NCBI GenBank assembly: GCA_002305415.1
Contig: DBQX01000014.1
Coordinates: forward strand, 800-36,421
Direction of reading: 5' to 3'
Source of the DNA: Actinomycetales bacterium UBA1383
GTDB lineage: Bacteria > Actinomycetota > Actinomycetes > Actinomycetales > Actinomycetaceae
DNA: 35,622 nt
Shown here: one piece after another, positions 25,358-32,355 of the stretch
Position numbering within the stretch: position 1 is the stretch's first letter
How the letters are laid out: the number at the start of each line of letters is the position of its first letter
Notes under the pieces: model-generated
The model's database searches: none
What the model saw: only the letters and a program-made list of their open reading frames with translations
Told to the model about the DNA's origin: nothing
Translations under genes and position numbers: made by a program

Positions 25358-25363
25358 TACGGT
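25358..25363 (+). promoter_or_regulatory. -10-like TACGGT for the MutS-like pair
   Basis: TACGGT, six bases, then GTG at 25370 repeats the leaderless geometry. It begins 5 bp after the stop of the Gdx-like gene. No Shine-Dalgarno is evident. Confidence 0.45.
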
Positions 25364-25369
25364 GGGTAC

Positions 25370-26899
25370 GTGGACACACAGCCAACGGTGAGCCTCCTCC
25401 GCCCCGCGGCGGCCGGGGCCCCGCCCGCGCCCGGAGTCCCGCCCGACTGCCTCACCGATCTCGCCCTCGACCACGTCTTCACCGTGGTCACCGCGGGCCG
25501 GGCCGAGTACCACCTCGAGGACTACCTGTGGGCGCCACTCACCGACCCGGCGGAGGTGGTCCACCGGCAGGAGGCGATGCGCGACGTCGAGCGTCCCGAG
25601 GTGTCGGGCCCGGTGCGCGACTTCGCCGACGGGATGCGCGTGGTCCGCACCGCCAGGTCCCGGTCGGCCGGCTACCGTCATCCGGTGCAGCGCCGCACGA
25701 CCCTGCTCGAGGCGGCCGAGGCGTACATCCTCGTCGTGCGGCAGTTCTCCGAGCGCCTCACCTCCGCCGCTCCCGCGTCGGAAGGGCTCCGCGGTCTCGC
25801 CGCCCACCTGCAGGGCCTCGTGGGCTCGGCCGCCTTCGCCACCCTCGCCGACGACGCGGCCCGGACCCGCGCCGCCCTCGACGGCGTCACCTACCGCCTG
25901 CAGGTCTCGAACGACCGGGTGCGCGTCAGCAAGGCCACCGGCTACGAGCACGACTACGCCGCCGAGATCGCGGCGGTCTTCGAGAGGTTCCGTCACGGCT
26001 CGACCCGCACCCACGTCACCCGGGCCCCGGAACAGGCCGAGATGAACCACGTCGAGGAGGGGATCGCCGAGCGCGTCGAGACCCTGTGTCCCGGCCCGTT
26101 CGCCCTCCTCGCGGACTTCGCCACCACCCACTCCGACTTCATGGATCCCGGAGTTCGCACGGCGGACCGGGAGCTGCAGTTCCTCCTCGCCGCGATCGAG
26201 TTCGCCCGGCGCCTGGAGGCCTCGGGCCTGCCGACGTGCTGGCCGGAGGTCGCGGCGGACGGGTACGAGCTCGTCGACGCGTACGATCCCGCCCTCGTGG
26301 TGGGGCGCCCCGGCGAGACGGTGGTGCGCAATGACCTCGAGCTGCACGGCGAGGAGCGAGTCGCCCTGGTGACCGGCCCCAACCAGGGTGGCAAGACGAC
26401 GTTCGCCCGCATGGTCGGGTCGACGGCCTACCTCACATCCCTGGGCTTCCGGGCGCCCGCGCGGCGCGCGCGCCTGCCGCTGGCGGACCGGGTGCTCACC
26501 CACTTCGGCCGGGCCGAGCGGCTCGCGGACCTGCGGGGAGCCCTCGAGGACGACCTGGTGCGGCTCCGCGAGATCCTGGGGGCCGCGACGCCCCGGAGCC
26601 TCGTCGTCCTGAACGAGGTGTTCACCTCGACGTCGGTCGCGGACGCCGTGCAGCTCTCCCGCTGGGCCCTCGACCGCCTGCTCGCGAGCGGGTGCACCTG
26701 TGTCTGGGTCACCTTCCTGACCGAGCTCGCGGCCACGCCGGGCGTGGTGAGCCACGTCAGCCAGGTCAACCCCGACGACCCCACGATCCGGACCTTCCGG
26801 GTGGTGCGGCAGCCGGCCGGCGGCCCGACCTGGGCGGAGACCCTCGCCATCGCCCAGGGCCTCGACCATGACTCCCTCAAACGGAGGCTCGCCCGATGA
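25370..26899 (+). CDS. MutS-like ATPase A (no mismatch-binding domain)
   Basis: A 509-aa protein with the C-terminal ATPase of the MutS family. Walker A is GPNQGGKTT (336-344), where MutS has GPNMGGKST. Walker B is LVVLNE (411-416), in which Asn415 replaces the usual Asp before catalytic Glu416, followed by VFTSTSVADA in place of IGRGTST. The N-terminal ~320 residues are largely helical and could correspond to the MutS core/lever region. No mismatch-recognition domain with an F-x-E motif and no C-terminal Smr nuclease are visible. The GTG at 25370 was chosen for its leaderless -10; a longer frame reaches into the upstream gene. It overlaps the second MutS-like gene by 4 bp. Function unknown. 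Confidence 0.82.
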   Translation: MDTQPTVSLLRPAAAGAPPAPGVPPDCLTDLALDHVFTVVTAGRAEYHLEDYLWAPLTDPAEVVHRQEAMRDVERPEVSGPVRDFADGMRVVRTARSRSAGYRHPVQRRTTLLEAAEAYILVVRQFSERLTSAAPASEGLRGLAAHLQGLVGSAAFATLADDAARTRAALDGVTYRLQVSNDRVRVSKATGYEHDYAAEIAAVFERFRHGSTRTHVTRAPEQAEMNHVEEGIAERVETLCPGPFALLADFATTHSDFMDPGVRTADRELQFLLAAIEFARRLEASGLPTCWPEVAADGYELVDAYDPALVVGRPGETVVRNDLELHGEERVALVTGPNQGGKTTFARMVGSTAYLTSLGFRAPARRARLPLADRVLTHFGRAERLADLRGALEDDLVRLREILGAATPRSLVVLNEVFTSTSVADAVQLSRWALDRLLASGCTCVWVTFLTELAATPGVVSHVSQVNPDDPTIRTFRVVRQPAGGPTWAETLAIAQGLDHDSLKRRLAR

Positions 26900-28395
26900 T
26901 GAAGGTCCACCTGCTCCACCCCGAGGACGACGCCCCCATGGACCCCGTCGAGGGGGAGTCGGACCTCGTCCGGGACCTCGGGCTCGACGACGTCGTCGCG
27001 CGCATGGCCGACGGTGACCAGTTCGTGCGGACGGCCGCCACGGCGACCCTGCTGCGGCCACTGACGCGGACGGAGGACATCGCGTGGCGTCAGGGGGTGC
27101 TGGCCGACGCCCGCGCGCACCCTTCAGCGGTCCGGGAGTTGCAGCGGATCGCCCTCGACGGGGTGAACACCGAGGTCCGCGTCCGCGGGTGGTGGATCTC
27201 GGCGGAGCCGAGCTCGGTGCTGGGCCGGTCGGTGGCGCTGATGCGTGCGCTCCTCGAGCCGCTGCGTGCCCTCCGTCGCTGGGCGGCCACCCACGAGGGT
27301 GTCCTGCGGTCCGAAGGGATGCGCGCCCTGCTCGCCACGATCGACCAGAACCTGTCGGAGGACTGGTTCACCACCGTCGAGCGGCACCTGCGCCAGCTGC
27401 AGTACTCGGACGTGGTGATGACCGCGCACCTGGGCCGCGCCGGCAAGGGAACCGGGTACGTGCTGCACGCCATGGAACAGGGCAAGCGTCCCTGGCGCGC
27501 GGTGCTCGGATCCCAGCGGGCGGACGACCTCACCCTCGTGATCGCCGAGATGGACACCGTTGGCGGCCAGGCCGTGTCCGACCTGCGGGACCGGGCGATC
27601 AGTGGCGTGGCCGAGACGTTGGCCCAGTCCACCGAGCAGGTCCTCTCCTTCTTCGCTCACCTGCGGTGGGAGGTCGCCTTCGTCGTTGGCACCGTGACAC
27701 TGCACGAACGGCTGACCGCCCTCGGGATGCCGCTGGCCGTGCCGGTGGCACGACCGGCCGGGCGCGAGCTGACGGCGCGTGGCCTCTACGACGTCGGCCT
27801 GGCGCTGCGCTCAGGACGCGCCGTGGTCCCCAGCGACCTGGCGGCCGACGGGGCCGGCGTCGTCGTCATCACGGGCGTGAACCAGGGTGGGAAGTCGACC
27901 CTGCTGCGGGCCGTGGGGCTCGCGCAGCTGATGATGCAGGCGGGCATGCCGGTGGGCGCGGAGGAGTACCGCGCCAGCGTGGCCGGGCGGGTGCACACCC
28001 ATTTCCGCCGCGAGGAGGATGAGACGCTGCGGAGCGGGAAGCTGCACGAGGAGCTGGTGCGGATGAGCCGGATCGTCGACCGGGCCAACCCCGGGGACCT
28101 GCTGCTCTCCAACGAGTCGTTCGCTTCCACCAACGAGCGGGAGGGCTCGCGCATCGCCACGCAGATCGTGGAGGGGCTCGCCGACGCCGACGTGCGGGTC
28201 ATCATGGTGACACACCTGTACGAGTTCAGCCGGTCGCTGGCGGGCACGCGGTCCGACGCGCTCTTCCTGCGCGCCGAGCGCGCCCCGGACGGGGAGCGCA
28301 CCTTCCGGATCGTGCCGGGCGAGGCGCTGCCCACGAGCCACGGCGCGGACCTGTGGCGGCGGGTGTTCGGGACGGAGCCCGACGTCACTCCGTGA
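26896..28395 (+). CDS. MutS-like ATPase B, co-translated partner
   Basis: A 499-aa paralogue of the preceding protein. Walker A is GVNQGGKST (327-335). The Walker B region is LLLSNESFASTN, with N406 before catalytic E407. The lever region is helical (about 110-260), and a conserved-looking GRVHTHFRREEDETLRSGKL stretch lies between the Walker motifs. As in its partner, the clamp, mismatch-recognition and Smr domains are absent. The start overlaps the preceding stop (ATGA), so the two are translationally coupled and probably form a heterodimer, since MutS ATPases work as dimers with composite sites. Its 3' end overlaps the convergent ACT gene by 11 bp. Confidence 0.82.
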   Translation: MMKVHLLHPEDDAPMDPVEGESDLVRDLGLDDVVARMADGDQFVRTAATATLLRPLTRTEDIAWRQGVLADARAHPSAVRELQRIALDGVNTEVRVRGWWISAEPSSVLGRSVALMRALLEPLRALRRWAATHEGVLRSEGMRALLATIDQNLSEDWFTTVERHLRQLQYSDVVMTAHLGRAGKGTGYVLHAMEQGKRPWRAVLGSQRADDLTLVIAEMDTVGGQAVSDLRDRAISGVAETLAQSTEQVLSFFAHLRWEVAFVVGTVTLHERLTALGMPLAVPVARPAGRELTARGLYDVGLALRSGRAVVPSDLAADGAGVVVITGVNQGGKSTLLRAVGLAQLMMQAGMPVGAEEYRASVAGRVHTHFRREEDETLRSGKLHEELVRMSRIVDRANPGDLLLSNESFASTNEREGSRIATQIVEGLADADVRVIMVTHLYEFSRSLAGTRSDALFLRAERAPDGERTFRIVPGEALPTSHGADLWRRVFGTEPDVTP

Positions 28396-28900
28396 CGCTG
28401 ATGTCCACCATCAGGTGGGAGGCGAGGGCCTCGAGCTGCTCGCGCACGTCCTCGGGCTCCACCCCGGACGGCAACACCACCGTGGCGTGCGCCTCGAACG
28501 TGAGGCCCCCGGCCATCGGGGAGTCCCGCAGGACGGTGGAGAGCTCCTCGATGCTCGCGCCCACCGAGGCCAGCACCGCCGACACGGCGTGCACCAGGCC
28601 CGGGTGGTCGCTCCCCATGAGCGTCACCCAGACGCGCGGGCCGTCGAGCGCCGGTGCCTCGCCGGCGCCGTCGACGGTGACCTGCAGCAGCCCCTGCTCC
28701 CCCAGGTCGCCGAGCGCCTGGCGAAGGCCCGCCACGCGGTGGTCGGGCAGCTCCACCTGGACGATGCCCGCGAACTTCCCGCCGAGGCGCGCCATCTGGC
28801 TGCGCTCCCAGCTGCCCCCGTGCGCGGTGACGATCCCGGAGAGCACGTCGACCAGACCGGGTCGATCCTCCCCGATCGCGGTGAGTACCAGCGTTGCCAT
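28385..28900 (-). CDS. Double ACT-domain protein (GcvR-like)
   Basis: A 171-aa cytoplasmic protein of two ACT domains: ATLVLTAIGEDRPGLVDVLS (about 2-75) and RVWVTLMGSDHPGLVHAVSA (about 88-165). The arrangement resembles GcvR, the glycine-cleavage regulator, and related amino-acid sensors. The GxDxPGLV turns that often form the ligand pocket are present in both halves. There is no DNA-binding domain, so it would act through a partner. It starts 9 bp after the stop of the glutamine-dependent nadE on the same strand and may share its transcript. Confidence 0.85.
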   Translation of the reverse strand: MATLVLTAIGEDRPGLVDVLSGIVTAHGGSWERSQMARLGGKFAGIVQVELPDHRVAGLRQALGDLGEQGLLQVTVDGAGEAPALDGPRVWVTLMGSDHPGLVHAVSAVLASVGASIEELSTVLRDSPMAGGLTFEAHATVVLPSGVEPEDVREQLEALASHLMVDISVTE

Positions 28901-28909
28901 GTCCGAAGA

Positions 28910-31009
28910 CTAGCCCGCTGCGGCGGCCGGCGGCAGTGCCTTGTCGAGGTCGGCCAGCCAGGTGGCCGCGCCGGCGTCCGACGGCACGCGCCACTCGCCA
29001 CGTGGCGAGAGCGCGCCGCCGGCCATCACCTTCGGACCGTTCGGGAGAGCCGTGCGCTTGAACTGGGCGAATGCGAAGAAGCGCCGCAGGAAGACCTCGA
29101 GCCAGTGGCGGATCGTGGCCAGGTCGTAGTCGTGGCGGGCGGCGGCGGGATACCCGGGTGGCCACGCCCCCGCCGCCGCGTCCCGCCAGGCGTGGTGGGC
29201 GAGGAAGGCGATGGTGCCGGGACGCAGGCCGTGGCGGAGCACCCAGTACAGGAAGAAGTCGTGGAGCTCGTAGGGGCCGATCAGGTCCTCGGTGCTCTGC
29301 AGTGCCTTGTCGTCCCCTGCGGGCACGAGTTCCGGGCTGATGCGCGTGTCGAGGACGGCGGTGAGCACCCGGCCGACCTCGTCGTCGAAGATGCGGGCCG
29401 AGACCACCCAGCGCACCAGGTGCTGGATGAGGGTCTTGGGGACGCCGGTGTTCACGGCGTAGTGGGACATCTGGTCCCCCACGCCGTAGGTCATCCAGCC
29501 GAGCGCCATCTCCGACAGGTCCCCCGTGCCCACCACGATGCCGCGGCGCTGGCCCGCGAGCCGGAACAGGTAGTCCGTGCGCAGCCCGGCCTGGACGTTC
29601 TCGAAGGGGACGTCGTACACCGGCTCGCCGGCCGCGTACGGGTGACCCATCCGGGTGAGCATCTCGAGGGCGGCGGGGCGGATGTCGATCTCCTCGAAGG
29701 TGATGCCCAGCGCGCGCCCGAGCGCCCACGCGTTCGCCTTCGTGTGCTCCGAGGTGGCGAAGCCCGGGAGGGTGAACCCGAGGATGTCCGTGCGGGGGCG
29801 CCCCAGGCGGTCCATCGCCTGCGCGGCCACGAGGAGGGCATGCGTCGAGTCCAGCCCGCCCGATACGCCGATCACCAGCTTCGGGGCCCCGATGAACGAC
29901 ATGCGCTGCTGCAGCGCCGAGACCTGGATGTTGAACGCCTCCCAGCAGTCCTGGGCGAGGAGGTCCGGGTCGTCCGGGACGAAGGGGAAGCGGTCCACCG
30001 GGCGGCGGAGCCCCACGTCGCCGCCGGGCGGATCGAGGTGGAACGTGACGGTGCGGAAGCGCGTGACGGCGGCGGCGTGGGCGCGCCGGTTGTCGTCGAA
30101 GGTGCCCTGGCGCTGCCGTTCCTGCCGCAGCAGCGCGACGTTCACGTCGGCGATCGTGCGGCGCGCCGTCGTCGCGAACCGCTCGCCCTCGGCGAGGAGG
30201 GCGCCGTTCTCGTAGACCATGGTCTGGCCGTCCCACGAGAGGTCGTTGGACGACTCCCCCAGCCCGGCCGCCGCGTACACGTACGCGGCGAGCGCGCGCG
30301 ACGACGTCGCGCGGCACAGCAGGTGACGGTCGGCGGCGCGTCCCACGGTGATGGGGCTGCCGGAGAGGTTGGCGAGCACGGTCGCGCCGGCGAGCGCGGC
30401 CTCCGAGGAGGGCGGGACGGGAACCCACAGGTCCTCGCAGACCTCGGCATGGATGAGGAACCCGGGGACGTCGTCGGCGGCGAACAGGAGGTCGGATCCG
30501 AACGGGACCACCTGGCCGGCCACCTCGATCGAATCGCCGGTGACGTCGTCGCCGGGGGCGAACCAGCGGCGCTCGTAGAACTCGCGGTAGGTGGGCAGCA
30601 GCGACTTCGGCGCCACCCCGAGCACGCGACCCCGGTGGATGACGACTGCGCAGTTGTACAGCCGGTTCCGGTGCCGCAGCGGCGCACCCACCACGAGGAC
30701 GGGCAGGAGGCCGGTGGAGGCGTCGACGACGGCGGCGATCCCGGCGTGGACGGCGTCGAGGAGCGCGTCCTGGAGGAAGAGGTCGTCGACCGAGTAGCCG
30801 GTGAGCCCGAGTTCCGGGAAGACGGCGAGTGCGACGGCGTCCTCGTGGCAGGCGCGGGCCTGCTCGGCGATGATCTCGGCGTTGCGGGCCGGGTTGGCGA
30901 GCACCACCGGGACGGTGACAGCGGCCACGCGGACGAAGCCCTGCGCGTAGGCGGAGAGGAAGCGCGGGGGCGGCGCGGGCGGCACGGTGGGCGTGGTCGG
31001 CGTGGTCAT
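28910..31009 (-). CDS. nadE: Glutamine-dependent NAD+ synthetase
   Basis: A 699-aa bifunctional enzyme, very similar along its length to the mycobacterial enzyme. The N-terminal nitrilase-type glutaminase has E66 (VFPELGLTGYS), K135 (PKSLLPTYREFYERR) and C191 (EVCEDLWVPVPPS). Ammonia is channelled to the C-terminal synthetase with PP-loop VSGGLDSTHAL. GTGDLSEMALGWMTYGVGDQ and the C-terminal FKRTALPNGPKV and LSPRGEWR are diagnostic. The ATG at 31007-31009 gives about 14 residues more than the mycobacterial N-terminus; a further upstream ATG is less likely. This is the second NAD synthetase in the window (see 14112). Confidence 0.96.
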   Translation of the reverse strand: MTTPTTPTVPPAPPPRFLSAYAQGFVRVAAVTVPVVLANPARNAEIIAEQARACHEDAVALAVFPELGLTGYSVDDLFLQDALLDAVHAGIAAVVDASTGLLPVLVVGAPLRHRNRLYNCAVVIHRGRVLGVAPKSLLPTYREFYERRWFAPGDDVTGDSIEVAGQVVPFGSDLLFAADDVPGFLIHAEVCEDLWVPVPPSSEAALAGATVLANLSGSPITVGRAADRHLLCRATSSRALAAYVYAAAGLGESSNDLSWDGQTMVYENGALLAEGERFATTARRTIADVNVALLRQERQRQGTFDDNRRAHAAAVTRFRTVTFHLDPPGGDVGLRRPVDRFPFVPDDPDLLAQDCWEAFNIQVSALQQRMSFIGAPKLVIGVSGGLDSTHALLVAAQAMDRLGRPRTDILGFTLPGFATSEHTKANAWALGRALGITFEEIDIRPAALEMLTRMGHPYAAGEPVYDVPFENVQAGLRTDYLFRLAGQRRGIVVGTGDLSEMALGWMTYGVGDQMSHYAVNTGVPKTLIQHLVRWVVSARIFDDEVGRVLTAVLDTRISPELVPAGDDKALQSTEDLIGPYELHDFFLYWVLRHGLRPGTIAFLAHHAWRDAAAGAWPPGYPAAARHDYDLATIRHWLEVFLRRFFAFAQFKRTALPNGPKVMAGGALSPRGEWRVPSDAGAATWLADLDKALPPAAAAG

Positions 31010-31041
31010 GGCGGCAGTCTGCCACTCCCGGACGCCCCGGA

Positions 31042-31464
31042 TCATGCCGCCGGCAGGGTCTCCAGGGCCTGGAGGACGTCCGCCTTCCGTGGCGCGCCGA
31101 CGAGGCGGTGCCGCACCACCCCGCCGCCGTCGAGGATGAGGATCGTGGGCGTGCGGGTGACGTCGAAGCGCTCCACCAGTTCGAGCCGTGACTCGGCGTC
31201 GACGTCGACGTGCACGACGTCGTCGGCCCCCGCCGCGACCGCCCCCAGCACTGCCCGGGTGCCCCGGCACGGGTCGCAGACCGCGGTGGAGAACTGGACG
31301 AACGTCGCGCGCCGGCCGAGGGCGGAACCGAGGTCGGCCGGGGTGAGCCGGGCGGCGTCGGCGACGGCGCGGGCCCGGCCGTCGGTGCGGCGGCGGTGGA
31401 AGCCGATGGCGAGGGCGATCACGACGGCGAGGCCGAGGACGAGGAGCCCGGTCATCCCAGTCAC
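31042..31464 (-). CDS. Membrane-anchored thioredoxin-like protein
   Basis: A 140-aa protein. One N-terminal transmembrane helix (LLVLGLAVVIALAIGF) is followed by Arg residues and a thioredoxin fold. The redox motif is C63-D-P-C66 in FSTAVCDPCRGTR instead of the usual WCGPC, and the cis-Pro lies in RTPTILILDG. The missing Trp and the Asp in the active site suggest an unusual redox potential or a sulfur-transfer role. The GTG start overlaps the upstream DUF4395 stop (GTGA); an ATG at 31455 is an alternative. DUF4395-thioredoxin pairing is common in actinobacteria and is linked to sulfur metabolism loci. Confidence 0.85.
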   Translation of the reverse strand: MTGMTGLLVLGLAVVIALAIGFHRRRTDGRARAVADAARLTPADLGSALGRRATFVQFSTAVCDPCRGTRAVLGAVAAGADDVVHVDVDAESRLELVERFDVTRTPTILILDGGGVVRHRLVGAPRKADVLQALETLPAA

Positions 31465-31904
31465 CCGGCTGCCAGCGCCCGGCGGCGGATGCGCTGGATG
31501 CGCAGGTAGACCTCGCAGCCCAGGCAGAGGTCGAAGACCGCGTTCAGGAGGGCGGCGACGAGGGCGAGGGCGAGGGCCACGTGGAACACCGGGGCGGCGC
31601 CGAGCAGGGCGCCGGCGAGCGCGACAGCCGCGAACCCGAGGCCCACGGCCTGGGCGAAGCGGGGCGGCCGGGCGGCCTCCAGTGCGGCGGGCGGGGCGAG
31701 CCGGGGCCGGACGAAGCGGCGGAACACCCAGCCCCAGGGCTGGCGGTGCACGCCGAGCAACGCCCCGGCGGCGAAGGCGGCGACCTGCACCGCGAGCGGG
31801 ATGAGGCCCCGTTCGGGGCCCAGCAGGAGGGCGGCGGAGAGGAGTACGGCGGTGACGGCGGCCGCGAACCGCGGACCGCGGGGATCGATGCGGGGACTGG
31901 GCAT
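31461..31904 (-). CDS. DUF4395 family membrane protein
   Basis: A 147-aa protein with about four hydrophobic segments. The diagnostic features are MPSPRIDPRGPRFAAAVTAV at the start, GVHRQPWGWVFRRFVRPRL in the cytoplasmic loop, and FDLCLGCEVYL near the C-terminus. The CxxC could carry a redox or persulfide function with the downstream thioredoxin-like protein. The start follows GGAGGA closely. The gene is translationally coupled to the thioredoxin gene and follows a leaderless Cys-containing short ORF, consistent with cysteine-dependent control. Confidence 0.9.
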   Translation of the reverse strand: MPSPRIDPRGPRFAAAVTAVLLSAALLLGPERGLIPLAVQVAAFAAGALLGVHRQPWGWVFRRFVRPRLAPPAALEAARPPRFAQAVGLGFAAVALAGALLGAAPVFHVALALALVAALLNAVFDLCLGCEVYLRIQRIRRRALAAG

Positions 31905-32061
31905 GGGTTCCTCCGGGGAGAGCAGGGGGGTTGCGGGGCCGCGGGGCGTGTGGCGGGCGGCGGCCGGGGTTGGGTGCGGCTGGTGTTGGCCGGGGGGCCG
32001 GACTTCTCGCTGAGGCGATGCGGCGCGCGGGGCGCCAGCTGGGGGCCGGTGGCGGTCGCTC

Positions 32062-32163
32062 TCAGCGACGGCGCATGGACTCGCGACAGTGCATCGCCTC
32101 GCGACAGCGCATGGACTCGCGGCGCACGTCGGAGAGGTTCCGCGGGGCGAGTTCGGCGGCCAT
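32062..32163 (-). CDS. Leaderless short ORF (33 aa), putative cysteine leader peptide
   Basis: The peptide begins MAAELAPRNLSDVRRE and ends SMRCREAMHCRESMRRR. The ATG lies 7 bp after a good -10 (TAGGAT), so it should be translated from a leaderless mRNA. Two Cys codons near the end are both TGT, an uncommon choice in this GC-rich context. The last 18 codons are three imperfect 6-codon repeats. It lies 157 bp upstream of DUF4395-thioredoxin on the same strand. Leaderless Cys-codon ORFs acting as cysteine-responsive attenuators upstream of sulfur-metabolism operons are described in mycobacteria, and NCBI annotates similar actinobacterial peptides as putative leader peptides. The intervening 157 bp is GC-rich with a short hairpin (32022-32036) but no obvious terminator. 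Confidence 0.5.
   Translation of the reverse strand: MAAELAPRNLSDVRRESMRCREAMHCRESMRRR
32071..32124. repeat. Three 18-bp in-frame repeats within the leader ORF
   Basis: Units at 32071-32088 (GCGCATGGACTCGCGACA), 32089-32106 (GTGCATCGCCTCGCGACA) and 32107-32124 (GCGCATGGACTCGCGGCG). On the minus strand they encode the repeated (C/R)RE-S/A-M-R/H pattern and place both Cys codons. Confidence 0.8.
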
Positions 32164-32170
32164 GGCGGGA

Positions 32171-32200
32171 ATCCTACCAACTGAGGGACCTACGTCCCAA
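32171..32200 (-). promoter_or_regulatory. Promoter of the leader ORF / DUF4395 operon
   Basis: On the minus strand, -35 TTGGGA (32195-32200), an 18-bp spacer and -10 TAGGAT (32171-32176), then 7 bp to the ATG at 32163. This is the best-formed promoter I can see in the window. A DosR-like palindrome covers the -35 and part of the spacer. Confidence 0.6.
32185..32198. promoter_or_regulatory. DosR/DevR-like palindrome GGGACCTACGTCCC
   Basis: A perfect GGGAC-N4-GTCCC site overlapping the -35 of the leader promoter. A regulator bound here could block RNA polymerase, or activate on the opposite side. It shares an extended 17-bp sequence with the site at 15010. Confidence 0.5.
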
Positions 32201-32226
32201 GCCCCTTCGCATATACCCACCGCACC

Positions 32227-32240
32227 GGGACCTTCTTCCC
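32227..32240. promoter_or_regulatory. Weak second copy of the palindrome
   Basis: GGGACCTTCTTCCC keeps the left arm and CCC of the right arm. It begins 42 bp from the start of the stronger site, that is, four helical turns on the same face. Weak on its own. Confidence 0.25.
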
Positions 32241-32273
32241 ACGGCAAGGACAGGCCGGCGCTCCGGCGTCGGG

Positions 32274-32320
32274 CTCGTGGGAGGCTTTGTCACGCCAGCG
32301 AGGACAAATCCTCCCACGAG
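32274..32320 (-). terminator. Long inverted repeat downstream of ligB
   Basis: The arms CTCGTGGGAGGCTTTGTC (32274-32291) and GACAAATCCTCCCACGAG (32303-32320) pair over 18 bp with one mismatch around an 11-nt loop. It begins 26 bp after the ligB stop and is the likely terminator of that gene. The unusual length and the TTTGTC/GACAAA core suggest it could also belong to a dispersed repeat family. Confidence 0.7.
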
Positions 32321-32355
32321 GCTGAGGCTACGGCGGAGGCTGGGGCTACGACGCA
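32320..32355. repeat. Two 18-bp tandem repeats containing the ligB stop
   Basis: GGCTGAGGCTACGGCGGA (32320-32337) and GGCTGGGGCTACGACGCA (32338-32355) agree at 15 of 18 positions. The ligB TAG (CTA, 32346-32348) lies in the second copy, and the first copy has CTA at 32328-32330, in the same frame downstream. Confidence 0.75.

Noticed and set aside
28415..31804. 1129-codon plus-strand frame opposite nadE and the thioredoxin genes
   Set aside because: Low-complexity composition with no motifs. The minus-strand genes are unambiguous homologues of known enzymes.
32071..32124. Short CRISPR-like repeat array
   Set aside because: The three 18-bp units are contiguous without spacers and are in frame within a short ORF. 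No cas genes are present.
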